From contig DATANR010000456.1 of assembly GCA_036266155.1 (NCBI GenBank), positions 1 through 30,799 on the forward strand: a DNA stretch of 30,799 bases. The letters are read 5' to 3'. The stretch comes from SIAJ01 sp036266155. Lineage in GTDB: Bacteria; Planctomycetota; Planctomycetia; Gemmatales; Gemmataceae. Within the stretch, counting starts at the first letter, position 1. Every line of letters starts with the position of its first letter. This document shows, piece by piece, positions 1 to 7,904 of this stretch. Below the pieces are notes generated by a model. The model saw only the letters and a list, made by a program, of their open reading frames with translations. It was not told where the DNA came from and ran no database searches. A program made the position numbers and the translations under genes.

Positions 1-101
1 CTCGCGACGGACACCCTTGCCTCGCCTTGCGGTTCCGCTCACCACGGCCCGCGGAGGACTTCCACCTCCTCAACCACAACATGCCTGGCACACAACATGG
101 G

Positions 102-134
102 GCGGCGGACCTTTTGGTCCGCCGCTCATTTTTT
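102..134 (+). terminator. Rho-independent terminator of an upstream gene
   Basis: A perfect 10-bp GC-rich stem (102-111 with 116-125) with a TTTT loop is followed by CATTTTTT. This is a classic intrinsic terminator reading on the + strand. The gene it serves must lie mostly left of the window: bases 1-101 show no clear coding signal and contain no stop codon that would mark its end. Confidence 0.85.
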
Positions 135-171
135 CCGTGACCGTCTCATGTAAAAATTGCGCGAATTTGTT

Positions 172-199
172 TTGACTTGGCACGCCTGATCCCGATATC
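172..199 (+). promoter_or_regulatory. Possible sigma70-type promoter for the small lipoprotein gene
   Basis: TTGACT (172-177) is followed after 16 bp by GATATC (194-199), about 55 bp before the lipoprotein start and just after the upstream terminator. The -35 is good and the -10 is poor (3 of 6), so this is tentative. Confidence 0.3.
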
Positions 200-252
200 C
201 TCACCCCGTCAAGTTCAAGTTGGTCCTTCCTTATTTCAACTTGGGAGACTCC

Positions 253-408
253 ATGCGACGATTTCTGATGCTGGCCGTTCTTGTTGCCTTCTCCGCGGCG
301 CTTGCTGGCTGCGACAAGAAGAGTGAATCGCCGTCGGGCGGCGGTGTGCCGGCGATGGATCCGAATAAGGCCAGCGGCGCGTCCGTCGGCTCAGTGAAGG
401 CAAAGTAG
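253..408 (+). CDS. Small secreted lipoprotein, 51 aa
   Basis: The ATG at 253 has GGGAGA at 243-248 as ribosome binding site, so the upstream in-frame start at 220 is not needed. The product has a two-Arg n-region, a hydrophobic h-region (about residues 4-17) and a lipobox LAGC with the lipidated Cys at residue 20. The mature part is only about 31 residues, low-complexity and rich in Gly, Ser, Ala and Lys. Short lipoproteins of this kind are common and usually unannotated in planctomycetes. They are presumably anchored in a membrane facing the periplasm. No enzymatic or binding domain can be recognised, and the function is unknown. A GC-rich hairpin follows the stop codon. Confidence 0.7.
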   Translation: MRRFLMLAVLVAFSAALAGCDKKSESPSGGGVPAMDPNKASGASVGSVKAK

Positions 409-429
409 CAGGCTCTTGGTGCCAGCCAC

Positions 430-450
430 CGGCCCGGGCAACCCGGGCCG
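430..450 (+). terminator. GC-rich hairpin after the lipoprotein gene
   Basis: A 9-bp perfect inverted repeat (430-438 with 442-450) with a 3-nt CAA loop lies 22 bp after the lipoprotein stop. It has no T-tract, so it may pause or protect the transcript rather than terminate it. The rest of the gap up to 657 shows nothing else clear. Confidence 0.4.
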
Positions 451-657
451 ACACTCAACGCATTTCGACTCGACACCTCCACTTAGGCAAAACCGCCTTT
501 GTACATTTTCGGCGTCCGTCCCTATTGGTCGGGCCGCTCGTGACGTGTGCCACGCTCCCGTTCGTTGCCTCCGCCTTCAAACCTCGCAGCAAGCCGCTCG
601 TCCGGCGGGTATGGTTCAAGCGATCATTGCGGTTTCCAAGTGCGTGAGGCGAGTCCA

Positions 658-1284
658 ATGCGGATGCTAGCTTCCAGGGCCCTGCTGCCCGCTGCCTTGC
701 TCATCGTGACCGGGTTATGCGGGGAAGCCCAGGGACAGACGCGTGCCTGGAGTGTCGGCGTCGGCGTCGGCTACGGCTATGGTTACGGGCCCTACTGGGG
801 CATCTATCCAAATTATTACAACGGCTTCTACGGCAACGGCCTGAGCATGTATGGGCCTCCGGTGCCGACGTACAAGCCGATTCCCGGCGTCTTTGGCGGC
901 GGCGACAGTCAGTTCTTCGGGCCGCCGCCCATTTATCCGGGCTGGGTGTCGAGCGTCTATGTTCCGCTCACGCGACCATCGCCGCTGCCGGCCGCGGTCG
1001 TCGAAGCGCCCGTTGAATTGCCGGCGCCAGCGGCAGCGCTGACGACGCCGACACCGCTCGAAGTTGAAGTGCGATTGCCAAACGCGGACGCCCGGTTGTT
1101 CGTCGACGGGACCGAGATCAAGGGCGCTGGCATCAGCCGTAAGTTCGCGACCCCGCCGCTCGAAACGACCGCCCCATACACCTACGAAATCCGTGCCGCC
1201 TGGGCCGTTGATGGGTTGACCACCACGCATACCAAGCAGGTGACCGGTCGGGCCGGCGACAAGCTGGTCGTCGAGTTCAAATAG
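658..1284 (+). CDS. Secreted Gly/Tyr/Pro-rich protein with C-terminal TIGR03000-type domain
   Basis: The ATG at 658 is preceded by GAGG at 646-649; the in-frame ATG at 547 would add an unlikely leader. The 208-aa product starts with a signal peptide (hydrophobic residues about 8-20, Ala-rich end near residue 26). A Gly/Tyr-rich stretch follows (about 30-75, repeated VGVGYGYG-like segments), then a Pro-rich linker (about 75-135). The last 70 residues (VRLPNADARLFVDG... TPPLE... YEIRA... VEFK) match the pattern of the TIGR03000 domain, known from secreted planctomycete proteins of unknown role. It is presumably extracytoplasmic, possibly cell-wall or surface associated. The low-complexity region resembles structural proteins, but no partner is evident. 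Confidence 0.8.
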   Translation: MRMLASRALLPAALLIVTGLCGEAQGQTRAWSVGVGVGYGYGYGPYWGIYPNYYNGFYGNGLSMYGPPVPTYKPIPGVFGGGDSQFFGPPPIYPGWVSSVYVPLTRPSPLPAAVVEAPVELPAPAAALTTPTPLEVEVRLPNADARLFVDGTEIKGAGISRKFATPPLETTAPYTYEIRAAWAVDGLTTTHTKQVTGRAGDKLVVEFK

Positions 1285-1336
1285 CACCGGGTCGCCGACC
1301 TCCGTATCACAACCTAGACCGTGATGCGGAGCAGTA

Positions 1337-3355
1337 ATGTCCGATTCTCGATGGCCCAAGGCGATCCCGCTGCTCATCCTCTGCGGCCTGTGTGCCTACG
1401 CGAACTGCTATTCCAAATCGTTCGCGTTCGATGACGATGCCTGGATCGTCGACACTCCGTCGCTCGATTCGCCACGTGAATATTTCCTGGCGATGGATGG
1501 CCGTCCGTTGTTGGCCGCCACCAACCTCGTCGCCCATCGATTGGGCCGCAACAATGCGCTCGCCCATCATGTCTTGAACGTACTGATTCACCTCGCGGCG
1601 ACGTTGACTCTTTATGGCGTCGTCCGTCGCGCCTTGCTGTCGCAACGGTTCGGCGAACGCTTTGCCGGCCGGGCGCCGCACCTGGCGTGCGCGGTCGCCC
1701 TGCTCTGGATGCTGCACCCGTTGCAGGTGCAATGTGTCACCTACATCATCCAGCGTGGCGAATCGATGGCCGGGCTGTTCTACCTGTTCATCCTCTACGC
1801 GATGCAGCGGGCGGACGAGGCCGCCCGTGCTCGAGTCGGACGCACTCAGGAAGAGATCGACTACGCTGATTCGGATGGTTCGCGAGGCGCACATCTCATC
1901 AACATCCGTTGGCCCGCGGTCGGCTGGTACACGCTCTCAGTGCTCAGCCTGATCCTGGGCTTCGGGTCGAAAGAGATCATGGCGACGGCGCCGGGGGCGG
2001 TCATTCTCTTCGACCGTATTTTCCTCGCCGGGTCGATCCGCGAGATGATTCGCCGGCGCTGGGCGTTCTACCTGGCCTTCTTGCTCGTCTGGGGCGGCTT
2101 CACAGTCTGGCACCTGATTCGCGGGAGCGGATCGCAAGGCGGCATCGGCTTCGGCGTTGAGGCGGTGACTCCGAGGCAGTACGCGCTGACCGAGTCCGGC
2201 GTGATGCTCTACTATCTGCGGCTGTGTCTTTGGCCGCGGGGACTGGTGATCGACTACCAGGGCTGGCCGTTCGTGAAGACGATTGGCGAGGCGACTCCAG
2301 AAATCTGGATCACGCTCGGCCTGCTTGCGCTCACGGCCATCCTGCTCTTTTGGCGTCCGGCCCTCGGATTCGTCTGCGCCTGGTTCTTCTTGATCTTGTT
2401 GCCCACGTCGAGCGTGCTTCCCATTGTGGATGCCGTGTTCGAACATCGCTTGTATTTGTCGTTGGCTTCGGTGGTTGTTCTGGTTGTGTTCCTGGGCGAC
2501 TGGTTTTTGCGGATCGTTGCACTCGGCCGATTGCGTCCCGTTCTGTTGACGGCCGTGGCGATCGCACTCGGCATCTTGACCTTCGCACGCAATGAAGAAT
2601 ACCGCTCGCGGGCCGACGTCTGGCAGTCGGCGGTCGAGCGTATGCCGAACAGCGTGCGGGCACGTGCCAATTTCGCTCAGGGTTTGATCATCGACAACCG
2701 AAACGACGAGGTCATTCCAATCCTCGATCGTGCGCTCGAGCTTGCGCCCCTGGATACGACGTCGCTGCAGAATCAAGGATGCGCGTACGAGATGCTCGGC
2801 GACTATCGAACCGCGGCCGAATACTACGGCCGGCTTGCCAATGCCTACCCGAGCGAAGTACGGTACTGGCGCTTGTACGGTGCTGTACTTTTGGTCATCC
2901 GCGAATGGGAAAAGGCCGACGCGGCTTATAAGAAAGCGGCAGAACTCAGTGATAATGAGGCCGAGCATCATTACGCACGGGCGGTAGCTCTTTTGAAGCT
3001 CGGCCGCGATGCGGAAGCTGACACGGAACTTGGCAAAGCATCAGCCATTTCGGCTTCCTGGCCGGAGTTGGTCCTGGGCATGGCCCGCAATGTGATTCTG
3101 GAGGAACGATTGCGTGCGATTCCCGACGCACGTCAGTCGGCCCTGAATTGGGCTCAATTGGGGATGCGAGTGATCAAGGACCCCGAGCCGATCCACTTCG
3201 ATTCCCTCGGCCTGTGTTATGCCGCAACGGGCGATTTTGCCAAGGCCGCGGAACAATCGCACATGGCCCTCTTAATCGCCCCCAAAGGCCCCTGGGCCGC
3301 GGTCCACCGCGATCGCCTGCGTTATTACGACCAAAAGCGCGTTCCGTGGGAATGA
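1337..3355 (+). CDS. Polytopic membrane protein with C-terminal TPR repeats (TMTC/GT-C-like)
   Basis: The 672-aa product starts with a TM segment (about residues 8-25) and an acidic FDDDAW motif (around residues 31-36). This is the usual arrangement of GT-C-fold proteins, which carry an acidic motif in the first extracytoplasmic loop. Roughly ten further hydrophobic helices run to about residue 415. From about residue 430 to 660 come TPR motifs (ARANFAQGLIIDN..., YEMLGDYRTAAEYYGRLANAYP, YAATGDFAKAAEQS). The layout equals that of bacterial TMTC-like TPR membrane proteins, some of which are predicted O-mannosyl or glycan transferases. Glycosyl transfer is therefore inferred, not shown. The gene stands alone, 52 bp after the preceding gene. 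Confidence 0.75.
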   Translation: MSDSRWPKAIPLLILCGLCAYANCYSKSFAFDDDAWIVDTPSLDSPREYFLAMDGRPLLAATNLVAHRLGRNNALAHHVLNVLIHLAATLTLYGVVRRALLSQRFGERFAGRAPHLACAVALLWMLHPLQVQCVTYIIQRGESMAGLFYLFILYAMQRADEAARARVGRTQEEIDYADSDGSRGAHLINIRWPAVGWYTLSVLSLILGFGSKEIMATAPGAVILFDRIFLAGSIREMIRRRWAFYLAFLLVWGGFTVWHLIRGSGSQGGIGFGVEAVTPRQYALTESGVMLYYLRLCLWPRGLVIDYQGWPFVKTIGEATPEIWITLGLLALTAILLFWRPALGFVCAWFFLILLPTSSVLPIVDAVFEHRLYLSLASVVVLVVFLGDWFLRIVALGRLRPVLLTAVAIALGILTFARNEEYRSRADVWQSAVERMPNSVRARANFAQGLIIDNRNDEVIPILDRALELAPLDTTSLQNQGCAYEMLGDYRTAAEYYGRLANAYPSEVRYWRLYGAVLLVIREWEKADAAYKKAAELSDNEAEHHYARAVALLKLGRDAEADTELGKASAISASWPELVLGMARNVILEERLRAIPDARQSALNWAQLGMRVIKDPEPIHFDSLGLCYAATGDFAKAAEQSHMALLIAPKGPWAAVHRDRLRYYDQKRVPWE

Positions 3356-3439
3356 TGCGGCCACTTTCCCTGTCCGGTACAATCCTGGAACGGCTTTTGA
3401 CTACCGGCGCTAGCCATTCAACGCTAACCTGAACCGGGT

Positions 3440-5698
3440 ATGGATCCTACCTTCATCCCGACGACCGAGCGGCGCAAACAGGTCAAACTGCGCATTCGCG
3501 GCGACCTGTCCATTACCGAACAACGGTACGAAGGTCGCCTCTGTCATGTCGTCAAGGATCCCGTCAGCCTCAAGTATTATCGATTCAACCAGCAAGAGTA
3601 TTACGTCTTCCAGCGGCTCACCGGCGGCAGCACGCTCGAGGAGATTCGTAAACAGTTCGAACAGCGGTTCGCGCCCGACCGGCTCACACTCGAAGACTTG
3701 GAAGGTTTTGCCCGCCAGCTCGTCACGGCCGGCCTAGTTCAACACGAATCGCCGAACGCCGGCCGCGAACTGTTCGCCAAGCGCAAAAAGCAGCGCTGGA
3801 CGAAGCGGATGGCGACGTTCACGAACATCCTTTACATCAAGCTCCCGGTCTTCGATCCGGATCGCTTGTTGAAGCGGATGATCAAGCCGCTCTGGTGGAT
3901 CTTCACGCACACATTCCTTTGGCTCTCCGTCATCTTGATGGCCTCGGCCGGCCTGTTCGTTCTCTTCCACTACAAGACCTTCTACGAGAAGCTCCCGGCC
4001 TATCAGGAGTTCTTCGCGTTCCGCACGATGCTTTACATGTGGATTGCGCTCGGCATCGTGAAGGTCATCCACGAATTCGGGCACGGACTGAGTTGTAAAG
4101 CGTTCGGCGGCGAAAGCCACGAGATGGGCTTCCTGTTCATGTGCTTCTCGCCGGCGCTCTATTGCAATGTGACCGACTCGTGGACCGTTGCCGACAAGTG
4201 GAAGCGGATCACGATTAGCTTCGCCGGCATCTGGGTCGAGTTGATCATCGCATCGATTGCCACGTACGTCTGGTGGTACAGCCCAGCCTGGCCGTTCGTG
4301 AACAACGTGGCGATGTGCTTGATGGTGCTTTGTTCCGTGAGCACGTTCGTGTTCAACGCGAACCCGCTCATGCGCTTCGACGGCTACTACATCATGGCCG
4401 ACTGGCTCGAGGTGCCGAATCTCCGCGAGCGGTCGAACCGGTTCCTGTCGAACACGTTTCAGGAACACGCCCTGGGCGTCGAGGTGCAGCCGGAAGCCTA
4501 CATGGCGCCGAACCGCAAGTTCCTGTTCATGGCGTATGCGATCTCCAGCTTCATTTACCGGTGGGTCGTCACCGTTAGCATTCTGTTCTTCTTGGCAAAA
4601 TGGTTGAAGCCGTACAAGCTCGAAACGCTGAGCATGCTTCTCGCGATCGGCGCGCTGGCCTCCATGGTATTCTGGCCGCTGTTCCGAACGGTGAAGAGCA
4701 TCCGTCAGCGAGGAAGGTTGCCGGACATGAAACGCAATCGGGTCATCATTACGTCGGTGGTCATCGCAACGATCCTGGGCATCTTCTTTTTCTTGCCGCT
4801 GCCGGTCAGCCGGGTGCGCGAGGTGGGAATGGTCCAGGTGAGCGAGGGTTATCGCGAATCGGTCCACGTGGCTGAGACGGGCATCTTGACCGAGATCCTG
4901 GTCCACGATGGCCAGGAGGTCGAGCCGGGCATGGACCTGGCGCGCTTTCGCAACGCGCAATTTGAGTTCGAGCGTCAACAGTTTGAAAAGGACCGCGACG
5001 CGGCCACGGATCTGATTGCCGCGATTCAAAAGCGTCTGTCCGAAGTGCGTGGCGACCCGTCGGCACGGGCCAAGGCGGAAGCACAACTCGCCGAGGCGGT
5101 CAATCAACTGCAAAACAGCAAGGCCCAGCTCGAAGTTCGCCGCCGGCTCATCGAATCGACCGCCGTCTTGAAAGCGCCACGACACGGAACCATCTTGGGC
5201 GCCCCGAAGCCGGACGATCTGTTGCGGACGTGGGAAAAGGGCGACCCGCAACCATTCTGCCAGATTGGCGATACATCCAAGCTGCGCGTTCTCATTCCCG
5301 TCGGGGCCGTTGAATTCCGCGAGATGCGGATCAATCTGGATCGCCAACGTGCGGAGAACCCGTCCGACCCGCATCTGGACGTTTCGATTCTCCCCTTCCG
5401 ACGCTCGGATAAGCAATTTACGGGTCGTATCGTCAAGCTTCCGGATACGGACGAGAAGAACCTGCCGATTCAACTCACGCACAAGGGCGGCGGCACCGTC
5501 GCCACGAAACCGGGTGGCGACCCGAATATGCATCAGCCGATCGTGCAGACCTATCTGGTTGCGGTTGAGATTGACGATCCCGATGGGACGTTGGCGCCGG
5601 GAACGCTGGCGACGGTCAAGGTTCACTTGAAGTGGCGATCGGCCGCGTGGTGGGCTTGGCGCAGCATCGCGTCGGCGCTGGACATTGGCCTGTGGTGA
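3440..5698 (+). CDS. PqqD-like / M50 zinc metalloprotease / HlyD-like adaptor fusion membrane protein
   Basis: The 752-aa protein has three parts. Residues about 15-105 form a PqqD-like winged-helix-type domain (YYRFNQQEYYVFQRLTGG). Residues about 140-470 form a multi-TM core with HEFGH at 211-215 and NPLMRFDGYY with Asp314, the zinc ligands of the M50 site-2-protease family. After a TM near 440-455, residues about 460-735 look like an HlyD/RND-type adaptor: lipoyl-like halves on either side of a coiled coil (about 510-575), with a final amphipathic or membrane-associated tail. Related proteins are annotated as YydH-type putative peptide zinc metalloproteases and often act with exporters. Here no transporter gene adjoins it. 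The role is probably peptide processing and/or export across the envelope (inference). The Shine-Dalgarno before the ATG is weak. Confidence 0.82.
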   Translation: MDPTFIPTTERRKQVKLRIRGDLSITEQRYEGRLCHVVKDPVSLKYYRFNQQEYYVFQRLTGGSTLEEIRKQFEQRFAPDRLTLEDLEGFARQLVTAGLVQHESPNAGRELFAKRKKQRWTKRMATFTNILYIKLPVFDPDRLLKRMIKPLWWIFTHTFLWLSVILMASAGLFVLFHYKTFYEKLPAYQEFFAFRTMLYMWIALGIVKVIHEFGHGLSCKAFGGESHEMGFLFMCFSPALYCNVTDSWTVADKWKRITISFAGIWVELIIASIATYVWWYSPAWPFVNNVAMCLMVLCSVSTFVFNANPLMRFDGYYIMADWLEVPNLRERSNRFLSNTFQEHALGVEVQPEAYMAPNRKFLFMAYAISSFIYRWVVTVSILFFLAKWLKPYKLETLSMLLAIGALASMVFWPLFRTVKSIRQRGRLPDMKRNRVIITSVVIATILGIFFFLPLPVSRVREVGMVQVSEGYRESVHVAETGILTEILVHDGQEVEPGMDLARFRNAQFEFERQQFEKDRDAATDLIAAIQKRLSEVRGDPSARAKAEAQLAEAVNQLQNSKAQLEVRRRLIESTAVLKAPRHGTILGAPKPDDLLRTWEKGDPQPFCQIGDTSKLRVLIPVGAVEFREMRINLDRQRAENPSDPHLDVSILPFRRSDKQFTGRIVKLPDTDEKNLPIQLTHKGGGTVATKPGGDPNMHQPIVQTYLVAVEIDDPDGTLAPGTLATVKVHLKWRSAAWWAWRSIASALDIGLW

Positions 5699-5710
5699 GC
5701 CCTCTGATTC

Positions 5711-5749
5711 CCCCTCCCGCTTGAAGGGAGGGGGGTCAAGGGGAGGGGA
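5711..5749. repeat. G-rich intergenic palindromic element
   Basis: CCCCCTCCC (5711-5719) pairs perfectly with GGGAGGGGG (5727-5735) over a 7-nt loop, and a second G-run block follows (5741-5749). The G-runs 3-6-4-4 on the + strand also fit a G-quadruplex pattern. Similar C/G-rich dyads are scattered between genes in many planctomycete genomes. It sits between the M50/HlyD gene and the WD40 gene, 15 bp before the latter's ATG. Confidence 0.6.
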
Positions 5750-5764
5750 TTTTGGAGTCGCAAC

Positions 5765-6790
5765 ATGTTCTTACGCACCCTTCTCCCAGTCCTGCTTCTT
5801 CCGTCTCTCGTTGTCGCACAACCCACGCGTGACCGTGGCCGGTTCAGCCTCCAGGGCGATCCGGCCACGGTCTTGGCCGTTGATCCGGCCGTCAAGTTTG
5901 TTCTGCTTGGCTTCAGCAACGGCAGCGTCTGCGTCTTCCCTTCCGATCAGCGCGTCGTCAGCGTCTTCAGCCATCCGGTACACAAGAAGACAATCACAGG
6001 GGCGGCATTCCTGCCCGGCGGCAAACTGTTCGTCACCGTGAGCACGGACGGCAATCTCAAGGTTTGGGAGACGGATGCCGCCCTGAAGTATCTGAAGGAA
6101 ATGGAAGACAAGAAGGGCGACGCCAAACCGGAAGTGCCCAAGCCCAAGGAGACGATCCCGGCCCATTCGGGTCTCGGAGTGAACTGCGTCGCCGTCAGCC
6201 CGGATGGCAAAACGATCGCTACCGGGGCTGTCGACGGCACGATCAAGTTGTGGGACGCGATCACGTACAAACAATTCGCCAGCCTGGCGGGCGCGCATGG
6301 CGGCGGAGTCAAGACGGTTCAGTTTTCACCCGACAGCAAGGTGCTTGCTTCCGGCGGCGGCGACAAGATTGCCAAGCTGTGGGACGCGACGCTCGAGAAG
6401 CCGACCGTGACTCGCAAGCTCGAAGGCCATGAGGGGCCCGTGAACGCCGTCGCCTTCAGTCCGGACGGTAAGCAACTCGCGGTGGGCACCGGCGTCGCGA
6501 AGAAGAGCGGCGTCGTCCACGTTTGGGACGCGACGACGGGCAAGCTGGCGTTCAAGCTGGAAGGCCATGAGGACGTTGTCACCTGCGTCGTCTTTCATCC
6601 GAAGACTGAACACCTCGCGAGCGGCGGGGCCGACAAGAAGATTCGCATCTGGGAGCTGAAAGAGAAGATGACGCAATACACCGACGAACATTCCGAGCCG
6701 CTTCGCAGCCTGGTCATCGGTCCGGACGGCGAGCGCTTTGGCTCGTGCAGCGGAATGGCATTGCGATGGTGGGCGGGATTCGGAAAGTGA
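5765..6790 (+). CDS. Secreted seven-repeat WD40 beta-propeller protein
   Basis: The ATG at 5765 follows GGAG at 5754-5757. The 341-aa product has a signal peptide (LLPVLLLPSLVVAQ, cleavage near residue 19) and then seven WD-type repeats: a degenerate first (about 28-60), a second ending KVWETD, four clear ones ending KLWDA, KLWDA, HVWDA and RIWEL, and a last one ending LRWW. Seven repeats are enough to close one propeller, so the protein appears complete with no other domain. An insertion between the second and third repeats (about 115-135) is charged and Lys/Glu-rich. WD40 propellers are binding scaffolds; the partner is unknown. It lies 66 bp after the M50/HlyD gene and may be co-transcribed with it. 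Confidence 0.85.
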   Translation: MFLRTLLPVLLLPSLVVAQPTRDRGRFSLQGDPATVLAVDPAVKFVLLGFSNGSVCVFPSDQRVVSVFSHPVHKKTITGAAFLPGGKLFVTVSTDGNLKVWETDAALKYLKEMEDKKGDAKPEVPKPKETIPAHSGLGVNCVAVSPDGKTIATGAVDGTIKLWDAITYKQFASLAGAHGGGVKTVQFSPDSKVLASGGGDKIAKLWDATLEKPTVTRKLEGHEGPVNAVAFSPDGKQLAVGTGVAKKSGVVHVWDATTGKLAFKLEGHEDVVTCVVFHPKTEHLASGGADKKIRIWELKEKMTQYTDEHSEPLRSLVIGPDGERFGSCSGMALRWWAGFGK

Positions 6791-6792
6791 TA

Positions 6793-6863
6793 GGCGAGCG
6801 GAGCGGCGTAAGCCGCCCGATTGTGACAGTATCGGGCGGCTTACTTACGCCGCTCCGCTCGCC
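6793..6863. repeat. Long REP-like hairpin between convergent genes
   Basis: Two arms pair over about 30 bp: 6793-6811 with 6845-6863 (19 bp perfect) and 6811-6821 with 6831-6841 (perfect), with a short unpaired bulge on the right arm and a 9-nt loop. It lies directly after the WD40 stop and before the 3' end of the convergent small gene, so it may act as a bidirectional terminator. Its size and symmetry resemble REP/BIME-type or MITE-like interspersed repeats. No second copy was noticed in this window. Confidence 0.75.
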
Positions 6864-6909
6864 AGTATTGCGAACAGGCCAGGGGCCTTCCCCCGGCCTG
6901 ATTATTTTT

Positions 6910-7191
6910 TCAGCGCGGACACACGACAAGCGGGGCTGGGCGACAAACCGGAGCGGGCACGACAACGATGGGCGTGGGGCAGACCGGCCGGGCGACGACA
7001 ATGGGCGGCGGGGGCAAATACACGCGGGCGCCGAAGATGGCGTGATGGTGATGATGACGCTCGTGGACCGGGATGTAGGCTGGCCGATACACGACTTCAG
7101 GCGGGTGGGCGTTGGCGGTCGAGGACGTCAAGGTCAAGCCGGCCAGCATCGCGACGCCGAGGCCAGCCGACAAAAACATCTTGCGAAACAT
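6910..7191 (-). CDS. Small secreted His- and Pro-rich protein, 93 aa
   Basis: The ATG is preceded by a good GAGG ribosome binding site 8 nt upstream. The signal peptide covers residues 1-28 with a typical ANA cleavage site. The mature peptide of about 65 residues has a run of five His (HERHHHHHAIFG), then alternating Pro/Val segments with three Cys (PVCPTP, APVCRP, VVCPR). The His run and spaced Cys residues suggest metal binding, but this is an inference. Short His/Pro/Val secreted peptides are frequent in planctomycetes and have no known function. The gene is divergent from moaC (225 bp gap) and convergent with the WD40 gene across the long hairpin. The overlapping + strand open frame in this region is a 5' extension of moaC and not a real start. 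Confidence 0.65.
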   Translation of the reverse strand: MFRKMFLSAGLGVAMLAGLTLTSSTANAHPPEVVYRPAYIPVHERHHHHHAIFGARVYLPPPPIVVARPVCPTPIVVVPAPVCRPAPLVVCPR

Positions 7192-7416
7192 GGCTTTTTC
7201 CTCAAGTTGGCTGGCCGGTTTCTCTTCGGCCTGGCCGACCGAGTAACGGGTGGCAAATCAGGGTTTGCGCAGAGTTCGGGCCGACTCTCATCCGCGTTTC
7301 ATGTCGCTGTGGCGTTCCATTGGCAGGCAGAATCTGCGACTCGCCGGGTTAATCTTTCCCTCCTTTTCGCGGTTCCGTATCCAGAGGGGAATTCGCCGAC
7401 ATTCGCCGAGGTGGTC

Positions 7417-7899
7417 ATGTCCGAACTCTCCCATTTTGATCCTTCGGGCGCCAGCCGGATGGTGGATACGACCGCCAAGTCGGATACGGCCCGCGAGGCA
7501 CGAGCGTCAGCCGTGGTTCGCATGTTGCCGGCGACGCTTGCATTGATTCGCAACCGCAAGGTGGCGAAGGGCGATGTGTTCGAAGTCGCGAGACTGGCCG
7601 GAATCATGGCCGCCAAGAAGACGAGCGATCTGATTCCCCTGTGTCACCCGCTGCCGATCACAGGCGTGACGATCGATTTCGCTCCGCAGGGCGACGACAC
7701 GCTGCGAATTGAGGCGACCGTCAAAGTGGTTGGCAAGACCGGCGTCGAAATGGAAGCGCTGACCGCGGTGAGCGTCGCCGCTTTGACGGTGTACGACATG
7801 TGCAAAGCCGTCGATCGCGGTATCACGATCGAGCGGGTCCAATTGGAAGAGAAGGCTGGCGGCAAGAGCGGCCACTTCCAGCGCACGGAAAATAGCTGA
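7417..7899 (+). CDS. moaC: Cyclic pyranopterin monophosphate synthase MoaC
   Basis: The 160-aa product has the normal MoaC length and motifs: KKTSDLIPLCHPL near the middle and GKTGVEMEALTAVSV followed by YDMCKAVD near the C-terminus. Lys51 and His77 sit at the numbers known for the E. coli enzyme, and the Asp127/Lys130 pair is one position short of the E. coli numbering. MoaC converts the MoaA product 3',8-cyclo-GTP into cyclic pyranopterin monophosphate in molybdenum cofactor synthesis, in the cytoplasm. The start at 7417 is chosen because GAGGTGG precedes it and the family begins there; an upstream in-frame extension to 6745 runs antisense to a secreted-peptide gene. It is likely co-transcribed with the prenyl synthase gene 5 bp downstream. 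No other moa gene is present here. Confidence 0.95.
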   Translation: MSELSHFDPSGASRMVDTTAKSDTAREARASAVVRMLPATLALIRNRKVAKGDVFEVARLAGIMAAKKTSDLIPLCHPLPITGVTIDFAPQGDDTLRIEATVKVVGKTGVEMEALTAVSVAALTVYDMCKAVDRGITIERVQLEEKAGGKSGHFQRTENS

Positions 7900-7904
7900 C
7901 CACG

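Noticed and set aside
416..670. 84-codon open frame on the + strand before the TIGR03000-type gene
   Set aside because: No ribosome site, Cys/Arg-rich product without a domain, and it covers a GC-rich hairpin.
1937..2971. 344-codon open frame opposite the TPR membrane protein
   Set aside because: Highly charged, no recognisable domain. The + strand frame has clear TM and TPR structure.
3734..5626. 630-codon open frame on the - strand opposite the M50/HlyD gene
   Set aside because: Product is Arg/His/Asp-rich low-quality sequence with no domain. It is a shadow of the high-GC codon pattern of the real gene.
6745..7416. 5' extension of moaC to 384 codons
   Set aside because: MoaC has a standard length of about 160 aa and a good ribosome site before 7417. 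The extension is Arg/Gly-rich and runs antisense to the secreted His-rich peptide gene.
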